The position numbers were made by a program, and so were the translations under genes. A stretch of DNA of 64,000 nt from contig NC_050728.1 of the NCBI RefSeq assembly GCF_014133895.1, positions 1,116,001-1,180,000 of the forward strand, in the 5' to 3' direction. Shown piece after piece: positions 21,282 through 31,344 of the stretch. The notes under the pieces were generated by a model that worked only from the letters and a program-made list of their open reading frames with translations, was not told where the DNA came from and searched no databases. The first letter of the stretch is position 1, and the number at the start of each line of letters is the position of its first letter. Source of the stretch: Torulaspora globosa. Its lineage: Eukaryota; Ascomycota; Saccharomycetes; Saccharomycetales; Saccharomycetaceae.

Positions 21282-23468
21282 CTAGACCAGGTTAGAATTA
21301 AATAGTGTTGTTGATAGTAAGCTCTCTTGATCATTTGAAATTTCAGTGTTTAAAAGCTCAAACTCATCCATCGTTTGCAGAGTATCCTGTATAGTTGCGA
21401 AATACGGCGAAGACCTCGTCGTTTTATTGGTCTCTGGCTCGCCCGACGCAGCAGCCCCCTTAAATGAAACTCTCTCGACGTAGTCGATTATACCTGATGC
21501 CTTTAATCGCGATCTAACAGCCTGATCGAGTGGGACCCTTGCTAGAAAGATTCTCACGCATCTTCTTTTATAGGCGGTTACAATCTCGAGCATAATTTGT
21601 GCCGCTGAGGAATCCATGAAAGTCATGCCATGTAAGTCAAAAACCACGTACTTGATGCTTTCTTTCGCCCTGGTACCCCTAGCACCTGGATGCACTTTAG
21701 CTGATTTAAATCTTTCCAATCGGCTTAATCTTTCTTTCAAATCCTCCATATTGGCGAAAGTCAATGGTTCGGGGATTTTGACAACCAGACAACCCTCCAA
21801 CTCCTCCAAATCGGGAAAAGCTTCACGTTCATCAGTGCGTGCGCTTGTGAAATACTCATCTGAATTGATGAACTGATCTGTCCTCTCAATTCTTGCCAAA
21901 ATTTGTATTCTCGATTTCGCTGAATGCTTTATGATTCTGATCACAGAATATCCGCAACCTATGCATACTCCCACTTCGAGTGAGTAGATGAAAGTAGCCA
22001 GGATAGTTAGAGCAAACACTATAAGCTCATCGTAGCCGCGGCTTCTGATATGAAAGCGCAGCTCAGCAGGAGCTTCCTCTAAAAGGCTGACACCCACAAT
22101 TGTCGTGACCACAGACAGGATACAAACCGGGATATATCGAATAAGTGAGAGAGAAAACTTCATTGTTAAAAGAACAATAAACCCCATGCAGGCACCTGAC
22201 ACAACCGTTTGAGCACCTGAAAACGCATTGATTTTCGATCTCCCATATCCACCGAAAGAGGGTAGAGCTCCGACAAAAGAAGAGAGCATATTCATACTTC
22301 CTAATGCAACTAACTCACGGTTGGAAGAAATTTGTAAGTCATAAGAAGACCCTAATGATTTGGACGCAGTTGTGGACTCAAAAAAACCCAAAATGGCCAC
22401 CACCAGTCCTTCACTCAGCAAATTTCTCGCCAATTCGCGATTTGATTTGGAAAAAGGGTTGTAAATTCTGTTCAAGCCCTCCGTATTAAAATCTCCCACA
22501 ATGCTAATATTATATTTGTGCTTAAATTCGTAATTGCGAGACAGGATTATTGTAGTTATGATCAGTATCAAGATTTCGGGAACAAAAACAGGCCATCTCT
22601 TCTTTGTCATCAGTCTTTTCTTCACATATCTAATAGTAATGAGGATCAAAAAGCATACAAGACTCAATATAGCGGTTGGCTTGTGGTAATTTTTCGGCGC
22701 GTACTTTAGTATGAACGAGATCTTCTGGAGTGGTGTATCGTAGTGACCATCGGCGTCTTCCAGCGCCTTATGTAATTTCAGCTCCGTTATCAAGGAGTTG
22801 ATAATCATGACAAGCCCCACAGAACTTATAAAACCTCTCAACAAGGCTCTGCTCAACACATTACCAAGGAATCCGAAACGGCAGACTCCGAAAACAAAAA
22901 GGATGGTACCACTGATAAAAGTTATCAAAACAGTTATACCCATTTTGTCAATTTCAGGATTGTGAGAACAAAGATTGTCCACCGCCTGTCCCACAACCAG
23001 TGAAATCGCACTTTCGGGACCAACAATCATCTGAGGTACTGAACCAAAGATGGCGTAAACGAATGGCGTGAACGCTAAAGAGTACAATCCGCACAAGGGT
23101 TCGACATGGGCTAGTGAAGTGGCATAAGATAAAGCCAAAGGCATCTGAAAGGATGCTAGCGTTATCCCAGCAATCAGATCTCCCCAGAATTTCGACAGAC
23201 TATACTCGGGAATCCAGGAGAAGCAGGGCAAATAATAGGGCAGGACATCTCGAAAAGAGGGTCTCGACTCGATAACATTTGGATCCAATCTTCTCGAGTT
23301 GATTCTAGAACCATTCGAGAGCAGGGAGTCTCGCTGAATGAGCCTGCCACCGCAGGGAGATTTCACATTTGAGCGACTGTTCGAATTTATCGCCGTATAG
23401 TTGCTACCCGAGGTTGCTTGAGGCTGTAGTCTCTCAAAACCCAACAGAGGATCAGCCTGTGATGACAT
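21282..23468 (-). CDS. SulP (SLC26) anion transporter, YPR003C ortholog
   Basis: Probable sulfate or related anion transporter; the S. cerevisiae ortholog is reported as an internal-membrane protein of unproved substrate. The product is 728 residues from ATG 23468; the frame extends four codons further only from a GTG. The SulP fold starts after about residue 90 (PFFRDVLPYYLPCFSWIPEY-like entry, then DLIAGITLASFQMPLALSYA). GPESAISLVVG and the SFGGYGRSKINAFSGAQTVVSG segment are typical. About 10-12 membrane segments are followed by a cytoplasmic STAS domain (about 540-690) with YVVFDLHGMTFMDSSAAQ. The soluble N-terminus carries many Ser/Arg. Same strand as AIM45 upstream of it. Confidence 0.92.
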   Translation of the reverse strand: MSSQADPLLGFERLQPQATSGSNYTAINSNSRSNVKSPCGGRLIQRDSLLSNGSRINSRRLDPNVIESRPSFRDVLPYYLPCFSWIPEYSLSKFWGDLIAGITLASFQMPLALSYATSLAHVEPLCGLYSLAFTPFVYAIFGSVPQMIVGPESAISLVVGQAVDNLCSHNPEIDKMGITVLITFISGTILFVFGVCRFGFLGNVLSRALLRGFISSVGLVMIINSLITELKLHKALEDADGHYDTPLQKISFILKYAPKNYHKPTAILSLVCFLILITIRYVKKRLMTKKRWPVFVPEILILIITTIILSRNYEFKHKYNISIVGDFNTEGLNRIYNPFSKSNRELARNLLSEGLVVAILGFFESTTASKSLGSSYDLQISSNRELVALGSMNMLSSFVGALPSFGGYGRSKINAFSGAQTVVSGACMGFIVLLTMKFSLSLIRYIPVCILSVVTTIVGVSLLEEAPAELRFHIRSRGYDELIVFALTILATFIYSLEVGVCIGCGYSVIRIIKHSAKSRIQILARIERTDQFINSDEYFTSARTDEREAFPDLEELEGCLVVKIPEPLTFANMEDLKERLSRLERFKSAKVHPGARGTRAKESIKYVVFDLHGMTFMDSSAAQIMLEIVTAYKRRCVRIFLARVPLDQAVRSRLKASGIIDYVERVSFKGAAASGEPETNKTTRSSPYFATIQDTLQTMDEFELLNTEISNDQESLLSTTLFNSNLV

Positions 23469-23715
23469 AGGTAGGAACACAGTATCAATCTCAAGCCCTA
23501 GTTTAGTCGAGTCATATAGAAGACCTGTACCCGCAGCTTAGTCGTGTTTGCCTTGTAACACGTCTCTTGTATTCGTTATCTCCTGCTTAAAAATCGATAG
23601 TCGAACACGAAATGACAGTGACATCCCAGCTTTGTATTTGATAGTATCAGATCGGGGTTTGATGTTCAATCATTTCAGTAAACAGAATATATTTATAGAC
23701 AGCTCGGTATTCAGG

Positions 23716-24753
23716 TTACTTACGTGCTTGCATCAACTTGTCAGTAAGCTGCGGAACAATTTCGAACAGATCGCCTTCCAAACCGTAATCTGCCACTTTC
23801 AAAATGGGAGCGTCAGGATCGCTGTTTATCGCAACGATCTTTTTTGAGTCTTTCATACCAGCCAAATGTTGGATGGCACCCGAGATACCCACAGCGATGT
23901 ACAGCTCGGGCGCAACAACCTTACCAGTTTGACCGATTTGCAGCGAATTATCACAAAAACCGCTGTCGACGGCCGCCCTGGTGGCACCAATGCCAGCCCC
24001 TAGAGCGTCTGCTAGCGGCACGAGTAGTTTGTCGAAAGTTTCTTTGTCCTTCAACGCACGACCTCCCGCCACGATTGTCGAAGCCGAGGAAAGATCTGGT
24101 CTTGCACTCTTAACGAGATTTGCACTCTGCCATTGGACATCGAGATCGGTGGAGCCATCTGAGAGGGAGATTTGCTCGATAACAGCAGATTCGCTCGACC
24201 CTTCAGGAACTGCTTCGAAGGCGGAAGCTCTCACGCTCACCAGAGCCATGGACTGAGTATTTTCGACGGTCTCAATAGCATTACCGGCATAAATGGGTCT
24301 AACAAAGGTCTTTGCGTCCTTAATCTTGGTGATATCACAAACAGGCTGGTAGTTCAGTAAAGCGGCGACACGAGGTAACAAGTTTTTACCAACTGCAGAG
24401 CTGGCGACGACGAAATGAGAGTACTCTTCGTCTTTCAACAAGTTAACCAATAGCGGAGTCACCTTCTCGGGTAAATAATGTTCGTACTTCACTTCATCGG
24501 AGACCAGCACCTTGTTCAACTTAGTGCATTGCACTGAAGATTTCAATACAGAAGCGGCAGAAGTAGCTTGCGGGCCAAGCAATAGAGCAGTGATATTGTT
24601 CCCCAACTGCTGAGCAGCAGCCAATGCATTCAACGAAGACGGAACGATGGCACCCTCCTTGGTTGTCTCGACAAAGGCCAGTGTCGATGCCAGCCTACTA
24701 CGGCGAACCCTCGATCCAAGGGTCTGCAAATTTCTGCCTGCAAATCTAATCAT
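23716..24753 (-). CDS. AIM45: electron transfer flavoprotein alpha subunit (Aim45)
   Basis: Mitochondrial ETF-alpha, which binds FAD and with the beta subunit passes electrons from dehydrogenases toward the ubiquinone pool. The length of 345 residues is nearly the same as yeast Aim45 (344). The N-terminus ([24 protein letters not shown]) is a basic mitochondrial presequence. The C-terminal FAD-binding domain is clear: [45 protein letters not shown], and the ETF-alpha signature [20 protein letters not shown] followed by DPDAPI. It corresponds to YPR004C and is divergent from YFH7 with 185 bases between them. Confidence 0.95.
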   Translation of the reverse strand: MIRFAGRNLQTLGSRVRRSRLASTLAFVETTKEGAIVPSSLNALAAAQQLGNNITALLLGPQATSAASVLKSSVQCTKLNKVLVSDEVKYEHYLPEKVTPLLVNLLKDEEYSHFVVASSAVGKNLLPRVAALLNYQPVCDITKIKDAKTFVRPIYAGNAIETVENTQSMALVSVRASAFEAVPEGSSESAVIEQISLSDGSTDLDVQWQSANLVKSARPDLSSASTIVAGGRALKDKETFDKLLVPLADALGAGIGATRAAVDSGFCDNSLQIGQTGKVVAPELYIAVGISGAIQHLAGMKDSKKIVAINSDPDAPILKVADYGLEGDLFEIVPQLTDKLMQARK

Positions 24754-24938
24754 ACCTGATCAAAGAACAGCGATTGATATGCTAACGAATGATTCGAGAG
24801 CCAGCTGTTTAATTCTTGCTTACTGGTCGAACTTCATAGCTGAAAGAGTCGGAAAAAACCGGTCGATTGCACTCAGCGAAATCTTGAAATGGTCTTGGCA
24901 GTAGATCAGATAGAATATCAAGCCGATAATCTAACCTG

Positions 24939-25961
24939 ATGGTTGACATTGATAGGCTTGCTGATGAGGCTCTTAAACTTCTCGATGACGCCAAGCAAGT
25001 CAACTACCGGATAGCTATCATGATCGTAGGGCCGCCTGGATCTGGCAAATCTACCCTAGCTGAGAAACTCTGCAAGACCTTAAACAGCAGGTTCAATCAG
25101 TATTTGGATCGTGATTCAAATGCTGAAGTTGTTCTCACAGAGAAGGGAAACGAGTTTCCAGATTTGGTCTCAGACCTCGGTGAGATTTCTGCAAACTTGT
25201 ATAATGAAATGGCTGAGAACGATGGGATCAGCAAAGAACTGGTCGAGAATGTTGATTTCAAGCCAGTTAAGAAATCTTATGATGACGGTCGGGTGGAAGT
25301 GATAGGAAGAGGTGGCCAACCGAATGCCTTTACAATAAAGAGGCAGGCACCGATGCTCAGAAAGCACGACGTCGACATTGCACAGATAATCCCAATGGAC
25401 GGATTCCATCTCTCCAGGAAGTGCCTAGATTGCTTCAAAGATCCAGAAAGGGCACATCAAAGAAGAGGTTCTCCGCAGACCTTCGACAGCAACAATTTTC
25501 TACAACTGTGCAAGACTTTAGCCAAGACATGCATTACCAAGCCACCAGCTTGCGAATCTGAGAGCTGTTTTGAGTTTATTTCCAAGACTTTTCAGTCATT
25601 GCCTGCTATCGAAATACCGGGATTCGACCACAAGATCAAAGATCCCACACCTAACCAAATCTCAATTGACCCTTACACGAGAATACTGATCTTCGAAGGC
25701 CTATATCTGCTCTATGATGCCGAAAACTGGCAGAATGTCCATAAAGTCCTGCTAGACACCGGCGCTGTACTGATCTGGAACGTCAATATTGAAGAAGGAG
25801 TCATAAGGGAAAGAGTAGCCAAGCGACATCTTAACGCAGGTCTTGTAACGACTCTAGAAGATGGCATCCGGAGATTTGAGACGAACGACCTACTAAATGC
25901 TCGTCTTATCCGGTCACCTTTGATCAATAATGGGAATATCGTTAGCATAAGAAACGATTGA
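24939..25961 (+). CDS. YFH7: P-loop kinase/ATPase Yfh7
   Basis: Putative ATP-dependent kinase of the uridine kinase/phosphoribulokinase-like fold; the substrate of yeast Yfh7 is not established. The product is 340 residues versus 353 in S. cerevisiae. Walker A GPPGSGKST sits at about residues 31-39. IIPMDGFHLSRKCLD is the Asp-containing substrate loop typical of the family. RRGSPQTFD, ILIFEGLYLLYD and a lid segment (VIRERVAKRHLNAGL) follow in order. Near the end, the conserved NDLLNARLI is present. It corresponds to YFR007W and sits between genes of the CEN16 region (AIM45 and ICL2). Confidence 0.94.
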   Translation: MVDIDRLADEALKLLDDAKQVNYRIAIMIVGPPGSGKSTLAEKLCKTLNSRFNQYLDRDSNAEVVLTEKGNEFPDLVSDLGEISANLYNEMAENDGISKELVENVDFKPVKKSYDDGRVEVIGRGGQPNAFTIKRQAPMLRKHDVDIAQIIPMDGFHLSRKCLDCFKDPERAHQRRGSPQTFDSNNFLQLCKTLAKTCITKPPACESESCFEFISKTFQSLPAIEIPGFDHKIKDPTPNQISIDPYTRILIFEGLYLLYDAENWQNVHKVLLDTGAVLIWNVNIEEGVIRERVAKRHLNAGLVTTLEDGIRRFETNDLLNARLIRSPLINNGNIVSIRND

Positions 25962-26172
25962 ATAACTACAAATACAAATACAAATACCAATAACCAATAA
26001 TACTTAGCAACACTTCACTTAGCCATAGGATTGGCACCTTCTTCTTTTCGAGATCGAATAGAGATCATTTTCGGTTGAGCAACGCTACTATTGATTATTC
26101 CCCCGAGCCAATCTGCTACATCCTTTCATATTAGGCAGGGTTGCTGGCTTCATGCCTGCAATATAGTGTCTT

Positions 26173-26622
26173 TTAGACTGGGCTCTGTATATTTACGCGA
26201 TTTCTCTGCATCGTATCGGTATCATGCAAAAGTATAGATCTCAGCTTGAAATCAATGTCAGCAATCTGGCAAGTCTTCAGGTGTTCGCTATCATAATATT
26301 CAGAGCTTTCTTCATCTTCTTCCTCGTCTTCCTCGTCTTCCTCGTCTTCCTCGTCTTCCTCGTCTTCCTCGTCTTCCTCGTCTTCCTCACTTTCCTCCTC
26401 CTCGTCTTCGTCTGTTCCAAGTTCGCAAGGCATCGGGGTCCTCACTATGCGACCTCGCTGTTTATCTGCAAAACCTGACTTGGTATATCTACATCCTAGC
26501 TTGAAATAATCCCCCTTACATGTCTCTTCGTCCCCCTTTACCACACATGGGTGCTCTCCCCGACTAAAACATTTACTCGAACCTTCTTGCGAACTAGAAA
26601 TTGATTTATCGGACATGTACAT
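26173..26622 (-). CDS. acidic repeat protein at the HAL1 position, unidentified
   Basis: The ORF runs from ATG 26622 (or 26616) to 26173, about 149 residues. It has no clear domain. The N-terminal half is Cys-containing and basic (CSRGEHPCVVKGDEETCKG). The middle is a long Glu/Asp run made by a nine-base tandem repeat. The tail reads CQIADIDFKLRSILLHD. In S. cerevisiae HAL1 (YPR005C, halotolerance) lies between AIM45 and ICL2 on this strand, so it may be a short, fast-evolving HAL1 relative. HAL1 is about twice as long and I see only a weak likeness at the C-terminus. It might also be a remnant. Confidence 0.45.
   Translation of the reverse strand: MYMSDKSISSSQEGSSKCFSRGEHPCVVKGDEETCKGDYFKLGCRYTKSGFADKQRGRIVRTPMPCELGTDEDEEEESEEDEEDEEDEEDEEDEEDEEDEEEDEESSEYYDSEHLKTCQIADIDFKLRSILLHDTDTMQRNRVNIQSPV
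26318..26388. repeat. nine-base coding minisatellite (seven full units)
   Basis: TCTTCCTCG repeats seven times without change from 26318 to 26380, with an eighth partial unit to 26388. On the minus strand it encodes Asp-Glu-Glu repeats. Nearby TCC/TCT runs extend the acidic tract. Confidence 0.95.
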
Positions 26623-27117
26623 CTTAAACACATCTTTATCAAAGTTCTTCTTTACCTCTTCAAGATTTCCAGATGCTCATAGTTATATATCACCTTAGTA
26701 ACAGCAAACCAAGCTACTGTGGACCCCACAAATAAAACCATCTCTAAACCGTTTACTACGCGAGTACGTGCAACTATCTAGACAAACCTGAAACAAGCCA
26801 TGTATCTCCAGTAACTAGACAAAATATATAATATATGATCGTCATACATTTAGAATAGATCTTGATAAATCCATTTCATCGTTATTCTGTCTCAATTAAA
26901 AGTAAAGTGCAATGTCTCTTCACTTGCTGCACTTAACTCAGGACACGAGATCTTGCGTGAATTGGCATCGTCTTGATGACTACATGTCTCACATCAGACC
27001 AGTATAGCTCATTTATTACACCAGCTAATGGTGGCAGTTATCTTGAAGCAGAGATACTACTTGTGGAGCGCATTTAGACCTGGATATGAACCTGCATGTG
27101 AATGTGAGCTTACAATG
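26623..27117. other. intergenic region between the acidic-repeat ORF and ICL2
   Basis: About 495 bases, AT-rich near 26820-26900 (ATATATAATATATGATC). It separates the acidic ORF promoter from the ICL2 3' end. I see no tRNA, snoRNA or transposon relic. Confidence 0.4.
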
Positions 27118-28800
27118 CTAAAACTGAGATTCGGTAAAACTGTCACCTCCGGTGCTTGAGGTATGAGCGGACGATCCATTCTGGACGACCTTAGTTAGGG
27201 AATCGACATATTCGACCCCCGACCATTTCTGATGGGTGAGTAGATCGCAGTTTTCGACTTTTTCTATTTTCTGGACTTGATCGACGTAGGCCCGCATGCC
27301 AGTCTCTTGAAACTTTTTTGCCAATTGCCAGAAGGATAGCCCGTCGACGTGAACTCCCGCCAGAGAAACCAGCTGGAGTACGAATCCGTAGCGGGCTATG
27401 TCCCATATAAAGCTTTGTAGGGAATCTGGCGTATAGCCATGGGCGCTCCAGTTGAAACTGGGTGAGAGGTTATAGACGAGTTTGGCCTCGGGATATTGCT
27501 CATGGATTCTATCAGCAAAAGAGCGAGCCTGAAGCTGATCGGGAATTTTTGTTTCGAGCCACAGCATGTCTGAGTATGGTGCAAAGATCTGAGATCTTTG
27601 AATTGCTGCCTCCATACAGCCATGATACATGTAATGGCCTTCCATCGTTCTCGGTTTGTCCCAATCGAAAATAACTTCCTTATTGGGAGCAGCCATGGAG
27701 GCAATTGCTTTCATCTCCAGGAGACTCAGGTAGTTTCTTTTCTGCTGCTGCATTCTCTCGGCTTTCATTCTATGATAAGCTTGATACTCATTACCGCTGA
27801 GCTGGCGCTCGACAGCTTCATCAAAAGTCATGGTCTCGTTCTGAGCATACCATTCGGTCTCTGCATCGCCAAGAATATGACGGTTAGCAACGGTGCTTTC
27901 CCTCTCCAAGTCAACTAACTGCTCGCTCCATGCAGTGGTATATGGTTTTATGACACCTTTGATGTATTGGTGATCTCTGGGATCAGTGCTGCTACTTATC
28001 AATCCTGCATTGCAGGAGTCCGTTCTGGCGATTGCAAGGTTTTCAGTTCCCATTAGGTCCCATTGGAATCTTGTTGCAATCAGCCTCGACACATGCGTGG
28101 AGGTCGGCACGATCACTGCGCCACTTAAATGGCCACATTTCTTACCGCCAACCAATTGATCTTCAAGATGAATTCCTGCTGCTCCCTTTTCTGCGAACAA
28201 TTTAGCGACTTTCATAACGGTAGTGACTCCTCCATGGCCCATATCGGCGTCGGCAATTATAGGTTTCAAGTAGTCCGTCTCGTCAGCTGCTGCTTTGCCC
28301 TTTTGTTGCAACCTCGCCAAGTGGAGCTTGCGATCGTGCATTTGTTGAGCTTTGAAAATCCTTTCAACTTGGTTCGGTACCGTATCGTAAGGATAATCAC
28401 CAAAATCCGGTGAAACTTCGTTTGTTGAACCAACGAGCGTAGATGAACAAGCCCAGCCGGAGACGTAAGCAACGCGAATATCCTTACATCTGGCCAATTG
28501 GCTCATTTGTACCGGATCGATGACTCCCAATGTATGCACTGGTGATTTGCTCTTAAACTTCTCATCTAACAATTGGAACAGTTTCTGCGCCTGGTATGAT
28601 GAGAGATACTGGGAGGCCTGCACAGGTAAACTTCCGCGATGCTTGACTACATCTTCTGCAGTATAGGTTCTTTGAATATTGCGAAACCGAGGGGTTGCCC
28701 ACCACTCGTTAACTTTCTGTACCTCTTGTTTCAAGATTTGCTGAAGGTTTTTCGAGCAGAAGTTGCGTGCCAGCTTGGTTGATCTATTGCCACAACCCAT
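27118..28800 (-). CDS. ICL2: mitochondrial 2-methylisocitrate lyase Icl2
   Basis: Splits 2-methylisocitrate into pyruvate and succinate, the last step of the methylcitrate cycle. ATG at 28800 gives 560 residues (yeast about 575). The in-frame TTG eleven codons upstream is not a start. The basic N-terminus (MGCGNRSTKLARNFCSKN) fits a mitochondrial presequence. The catalytic signature is KKCGHLSG, with Cys at about 222; the LSG ending marks methylisocitrate lyases rather than Icl1. Other blocks are SGWACSSTLVGSTNEVSPDF, IADADMGHGG, IARTDSCN and NLSPSFNWSAHGY. It ends in SFTESQF, like Icl2. Corresponds to YPR006C. CIT3 and PDH1 lie 17-20 kb away. Confidence 0.95.
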   Translation of the reverse strand: MGCGNRSTKLARNFCSKNLQQILKQEVQKVNEWWATPRFRNIQRTYTAEDVVKHRGSLPVQASQYLSSYQAQKLFQLLDEKFKSKSPVHTLGVIDPVQMSQLARCKDIRVAYVSGWACSSTLVGSTNEVSPDFGDYPYDTVPNQVERIFKAQQMHDRKLHLARLQQKGKAAADETDYLKPIIADADMGHGGVTTVMKVAKLFAEKGAAGIHLEDQLVGGKKCGHLSGAVIVPTSTHVSRLIATRFQWDLMGTENLAIARTDSCNAGLISSSTDPRDHQYIKGVIKPYTTAWSEQLVDLERESTVANRHILGDAETEWYAQNETMTFDEAVERQLSGNEYQAYHRMKAERMQQQKRNYLSLLEMKAIASMAAPNKEVIFDWDKPRTMEGHYMYHGCMEAAIQRSQIFAPYSDMLWLETKIPDQLQARSFADRIHEQYPEAKLVYNLSPSFNWSAHGYTPDSLQSFIWDIARYGFVLQLVSLAGVHVDGLSFWQLAKKFQETGMRAYVDQVQKIEKVENCDLLTHQKWSGVEYVDSLTKVVQNGSSAHTSSTGGDSFTESQF

Positions 28801-29145
28801 CTCGTTGGAGAGCAGCTGATCGATCGGAGTCAAAAGTATTCCCCTTAGAGCTAAGACTCCTATCTTATATGAAGAAATAGAAAGGAGCTTCTTCTATTAA
28901 GTTCACAATATTCTGCTTCTCCTTCAAATGAAACTTATGACAACCACCCTCAAGCGGCATCTAGGTCACTGACGGTAAAACCTGCAAACTCCGTTTTGGT
29001 CATCTTTCCCCACAATTATTTTTCGTCAACATCGGAGCGTTGAGGCACGGCTCATGGATCCAGATTCCGGCTTCATGATAATACTGGCGAAGGCTCTCTA
29101 GGCAAGGCCTTGCGCTATGGCCGCTACTAGTGCAATTGATCAAAT
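28801..29145. promoter_or_regulatory. ICL2 promoter region
   Basis: 345 bases between the ICL2 start and the REC8 stop. I looked for a carbon-source-responsive element and found no good match. No RNA gene or repeat is seen. Confidence 0.35.
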
Positions 29146-31134
29146 TCACGCATAGACTACTATGTCATCGGCTTTCATCAAGCCGAAGCGGCTGGCATCA
29201 TTTCCGTGATCGGGGAACTCTCCAACGCTGATAAGGTTTCTGGAGGCAAGATTCAATAAAGACAAAAATGCACTAGCAGCGATCTTTTTATCTGTAACTT
29301 TGACGCGTTTTGTGCCATCTGCATCAAGCTCAGTTGTTAAACTGCTGGGAACAATGTCTTCGAAAAGTAACTTTTTTTTGAATGGAGGATGCGACCAGGT
29401 TGTTTTTCCAACATAGGAAGATCGTTCCCTGATATAGTCATAAAATCGTCTCGTATGAGAATCCAAAATCAACGTTCCCTGGCCTGAAATTAAGCTCTGT
29501 TGCTCGCTGCTATACGCCGCCGAACCAGCGCTGACGATAGTAGCAGTTTCCTCCTTCTCATTAGACCTCCTGTAGCCTCTGATCTGGCTATATAACTCAT
29601 CAACAACGTCCAAATCGCGGCTCCCGCTACTCAAGGCCTTCGATTCACTTCCTGCCCCGCTGTCGTGTGTTGCAACCCTACCAAAACTAGAGGGTGGAAG
29701 ATCCAAATTAATATGCATTAAATCACTTTGACTTGTGGAGTTGTTTTCAGCGAGCTCTTCTTCAATTTGCTCCAAATTTAAAAGAAGATCATGCACAGGC
29801 TCTGAGGGCATATCACCTGGGGGAACCGCCCTCCTACCGAGTTCTGCACTTGAGACGCTACTTGATGGTCTCTCCGAGTGGAACAACCACGACCTTCTGC
29901 GGCCTCTCTCAATTGAATAGCTGCCGCTTATTGAGCTCTTAGAGCCCAACAAGCTCAAGTCTGCTTGGTCAGGAGCACAAAATAATATAGTCCAGCAGTT
30001 CTTCATAAAGTGAGGTGCGTCGTCTAACCCCATCAAACTCTGCCAGCCAGAATCTGCCATAGGGCTGATTTTTCTTTTCTTTCTGTTTCTGAAGTCCATA
30101 GTTTCGCAGTAAGTGTTGTGGTTGTTTCTCAGGGTATCCGTCGACAGTCCAGTCCGCCCATCAATTTGGATTGTTTCGTAAAAGCTTTTGCTTAGCCTGC
30201 CATTCTCAGGCCTTTTGAGCGGCGGTAAACCATTTGGCGCATCAGTGTTCTCATCCTCGAATGACGCTTCTTCATCATCAAGCTGATCGACTCCTAAATC
30301 AATTCCTGTCTCATCAGGCAACATCCGAGCATTTTCATCGAAATTCAGCTTGAAATCATGGTCCCTATAATTCAGCTCTAGATCCGAATCGCTACATCCA
30401 GCAGAGATTTTTGAGTGACACGATGTACCTTCTTGATTAATCGTGTCATCGAGCTCAAAATTGAAATCGACGTCGATCGGAATGTCGTCCAGCGTCACAG
30501 GCCGGCGTAAGTACTCGGTAGAGTTCTTTGGGTTTCTCAGTTCGTCGTAGTCGTTCGCGTTAGTCAGTTCGTTTAGATAATCCTGTCTTCTAATGATCAT
30601 GGCTTCTGAGATGGCTTGATCATCACTAGGCTCAAGGATGGCCGCAATAGAATTGATTTGGTTGATATCGAACAGCGGGTCATCATTCAAGAGGCCATTC
30701 ACCGCGTCTGTCTCTTCAGCGTCAAAGATTGTTGCAACATGTTTCGATTTATTATCATACTTTTTTCGAGAAGAGGAAACCACGTAGAACTTTCGTTGAA
30801 CTTGTGTCAACAGGTTCGTCAGGTCGTTGAGAACATATTCTGTTTTCCGATGATAACATATAGCAACCCCGTACATTAGATTGGAGACATACCTCAGCGG
30901 CAAATCTAAGTTATTCTCTCGAATTACTTCACAAGTATTTGGGATCGAAACGCTAATAATATCCCTTTTCTTCAGTATTGAAGAGAAGGAGTTGCCCTCT
31001 GAACTGCTTATATTGAGCTGACGCGTCGAACCCAATGTTGAAAGTAGCCAGACCGTTGTAACACCTTTATATGCTGGGTTTGTAATCACTTCAGCATTGT
31101 TGGAATAATGAGCCAACGATGCAATATTCGACAT
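29146..31134 (-). CDS. REC8: meiotic cohesin kleisin Rec8
   Basis: Alpha-kleisin that replaces Scc1 in meiotic cohesin, holding sister chromatids together until separase cleaves it. The product is 662 residues from ATG 31134; yeast Rec8 is about 680. The N-terminal kleisin domain contains YKGVTTVWLLSTLGS and LPLRYVSNLMYGVAICYHRKTE-type helices (residues about 15-100). The middle is acidic and poorly conserved, with RRQDYLNELTNAND and IPIDVDFNFELDD shared with yeast Rec8 as remembered. The C-terminal winged helix has FYDYIRERS, PPFKKKLLFEDIVPS and KIAASAFLSLLNLAS. Upstream lies a perfect URS1. Corresponds to YPR007C and is divergent from FAR7. Confidence 0.95.
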   Translation of the reverse strand: MSNIASLAHYSNNAEVITNPAYKGVTTVWLLSTLGSTRQLNISSSEGNSFSSILKKRDIISVSIPNTCEVIRENNLDLPLRYVSNLMYGVAICYHRKTEYVLNDLTNLLTQVQRKFYVVSSSRKKYDNKSKHVATIFDAEETDAVNGLLNDDPLFDINQINSIAAILEPSDDQAISEAMIIRRQDYLNELTNANDYDELRNPKNSTEYLRRPVTLDDIPIDVDFNFELDDTINQEGTSCHSKISAGCSDSDLELNYRDHDFKLNFDENARMLPDETGIDLGVDQLDDEEASFEDENTDAPNGLPPLKRPENGRLSKSFYETIQIDGRTGLSTDTLRNNHNTYCETMDFRNRKKRKISPMADSGWQSLMGLDDAPHFMKNCWTILFCAPDQADLSLLGSKSSISGSYSIERGRRRSWLFHSERPSSSVSSAELGRRAVPPGDMPSEPVHDLLLNLEQIEEELAENNSTSQSDLMHINLDLPPSSFGRVATHDSGAGSESKALSSGSRDLDVVDELYSQIRGYRRSNEKEETATIVSAGSAAYSSEQQSLISGQGTLILDSHTRRFYDYIRERSSYVGKTTWSHPPFKKKLLFEDIVPSSLTTELDADGTKRVKVTDKKIAASAFLSLLNLASRNLISVGEFPDHGNDASRFGLMKADDIVVYA

Positions 31135-31221
31135 TTTTCTTCTACTGTTCAAGTAAGTGCCCTATGGTTAAGGAGAATGCCCATTTCTAATAGTAAGATG
31201 TGTTTATATACCTTTGCAAGT

Positions 31222-31231
31222 TAGCCGCCGA
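31222..31231 (+). promoter_or_regulatory. URS1 (Ume6 site) upstream of REC8
   Basis: TAGCCGCCGA is the exact URS1 core bound by Ume6, which represses early meiotic genes in mitosis and supports their activation with Ime1. It lies 88 bases before the REC8 ATG, in the gap shared with FAR7. Meiotic control of REC8 is the natural reading. Confidence 0.9.
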
Positions 31232-31344
31232 AATCTGGATCACGTCACACGGAGAATCCATCCCCGCTAATAGCTAGCCAGGATGTGAATATAAAGAGTA
31301 AACATCTCATACCACCCAGGGTTGCAGGATAGTAAAATTGGCTG

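Noticed and set aside
26321..26395. Possible CRISPR-like or satellite array
   Set aside because: The nine-base units are contiguous, without spacers, and encode an acidic run; this is a coding minisatellite in a eukaryote.
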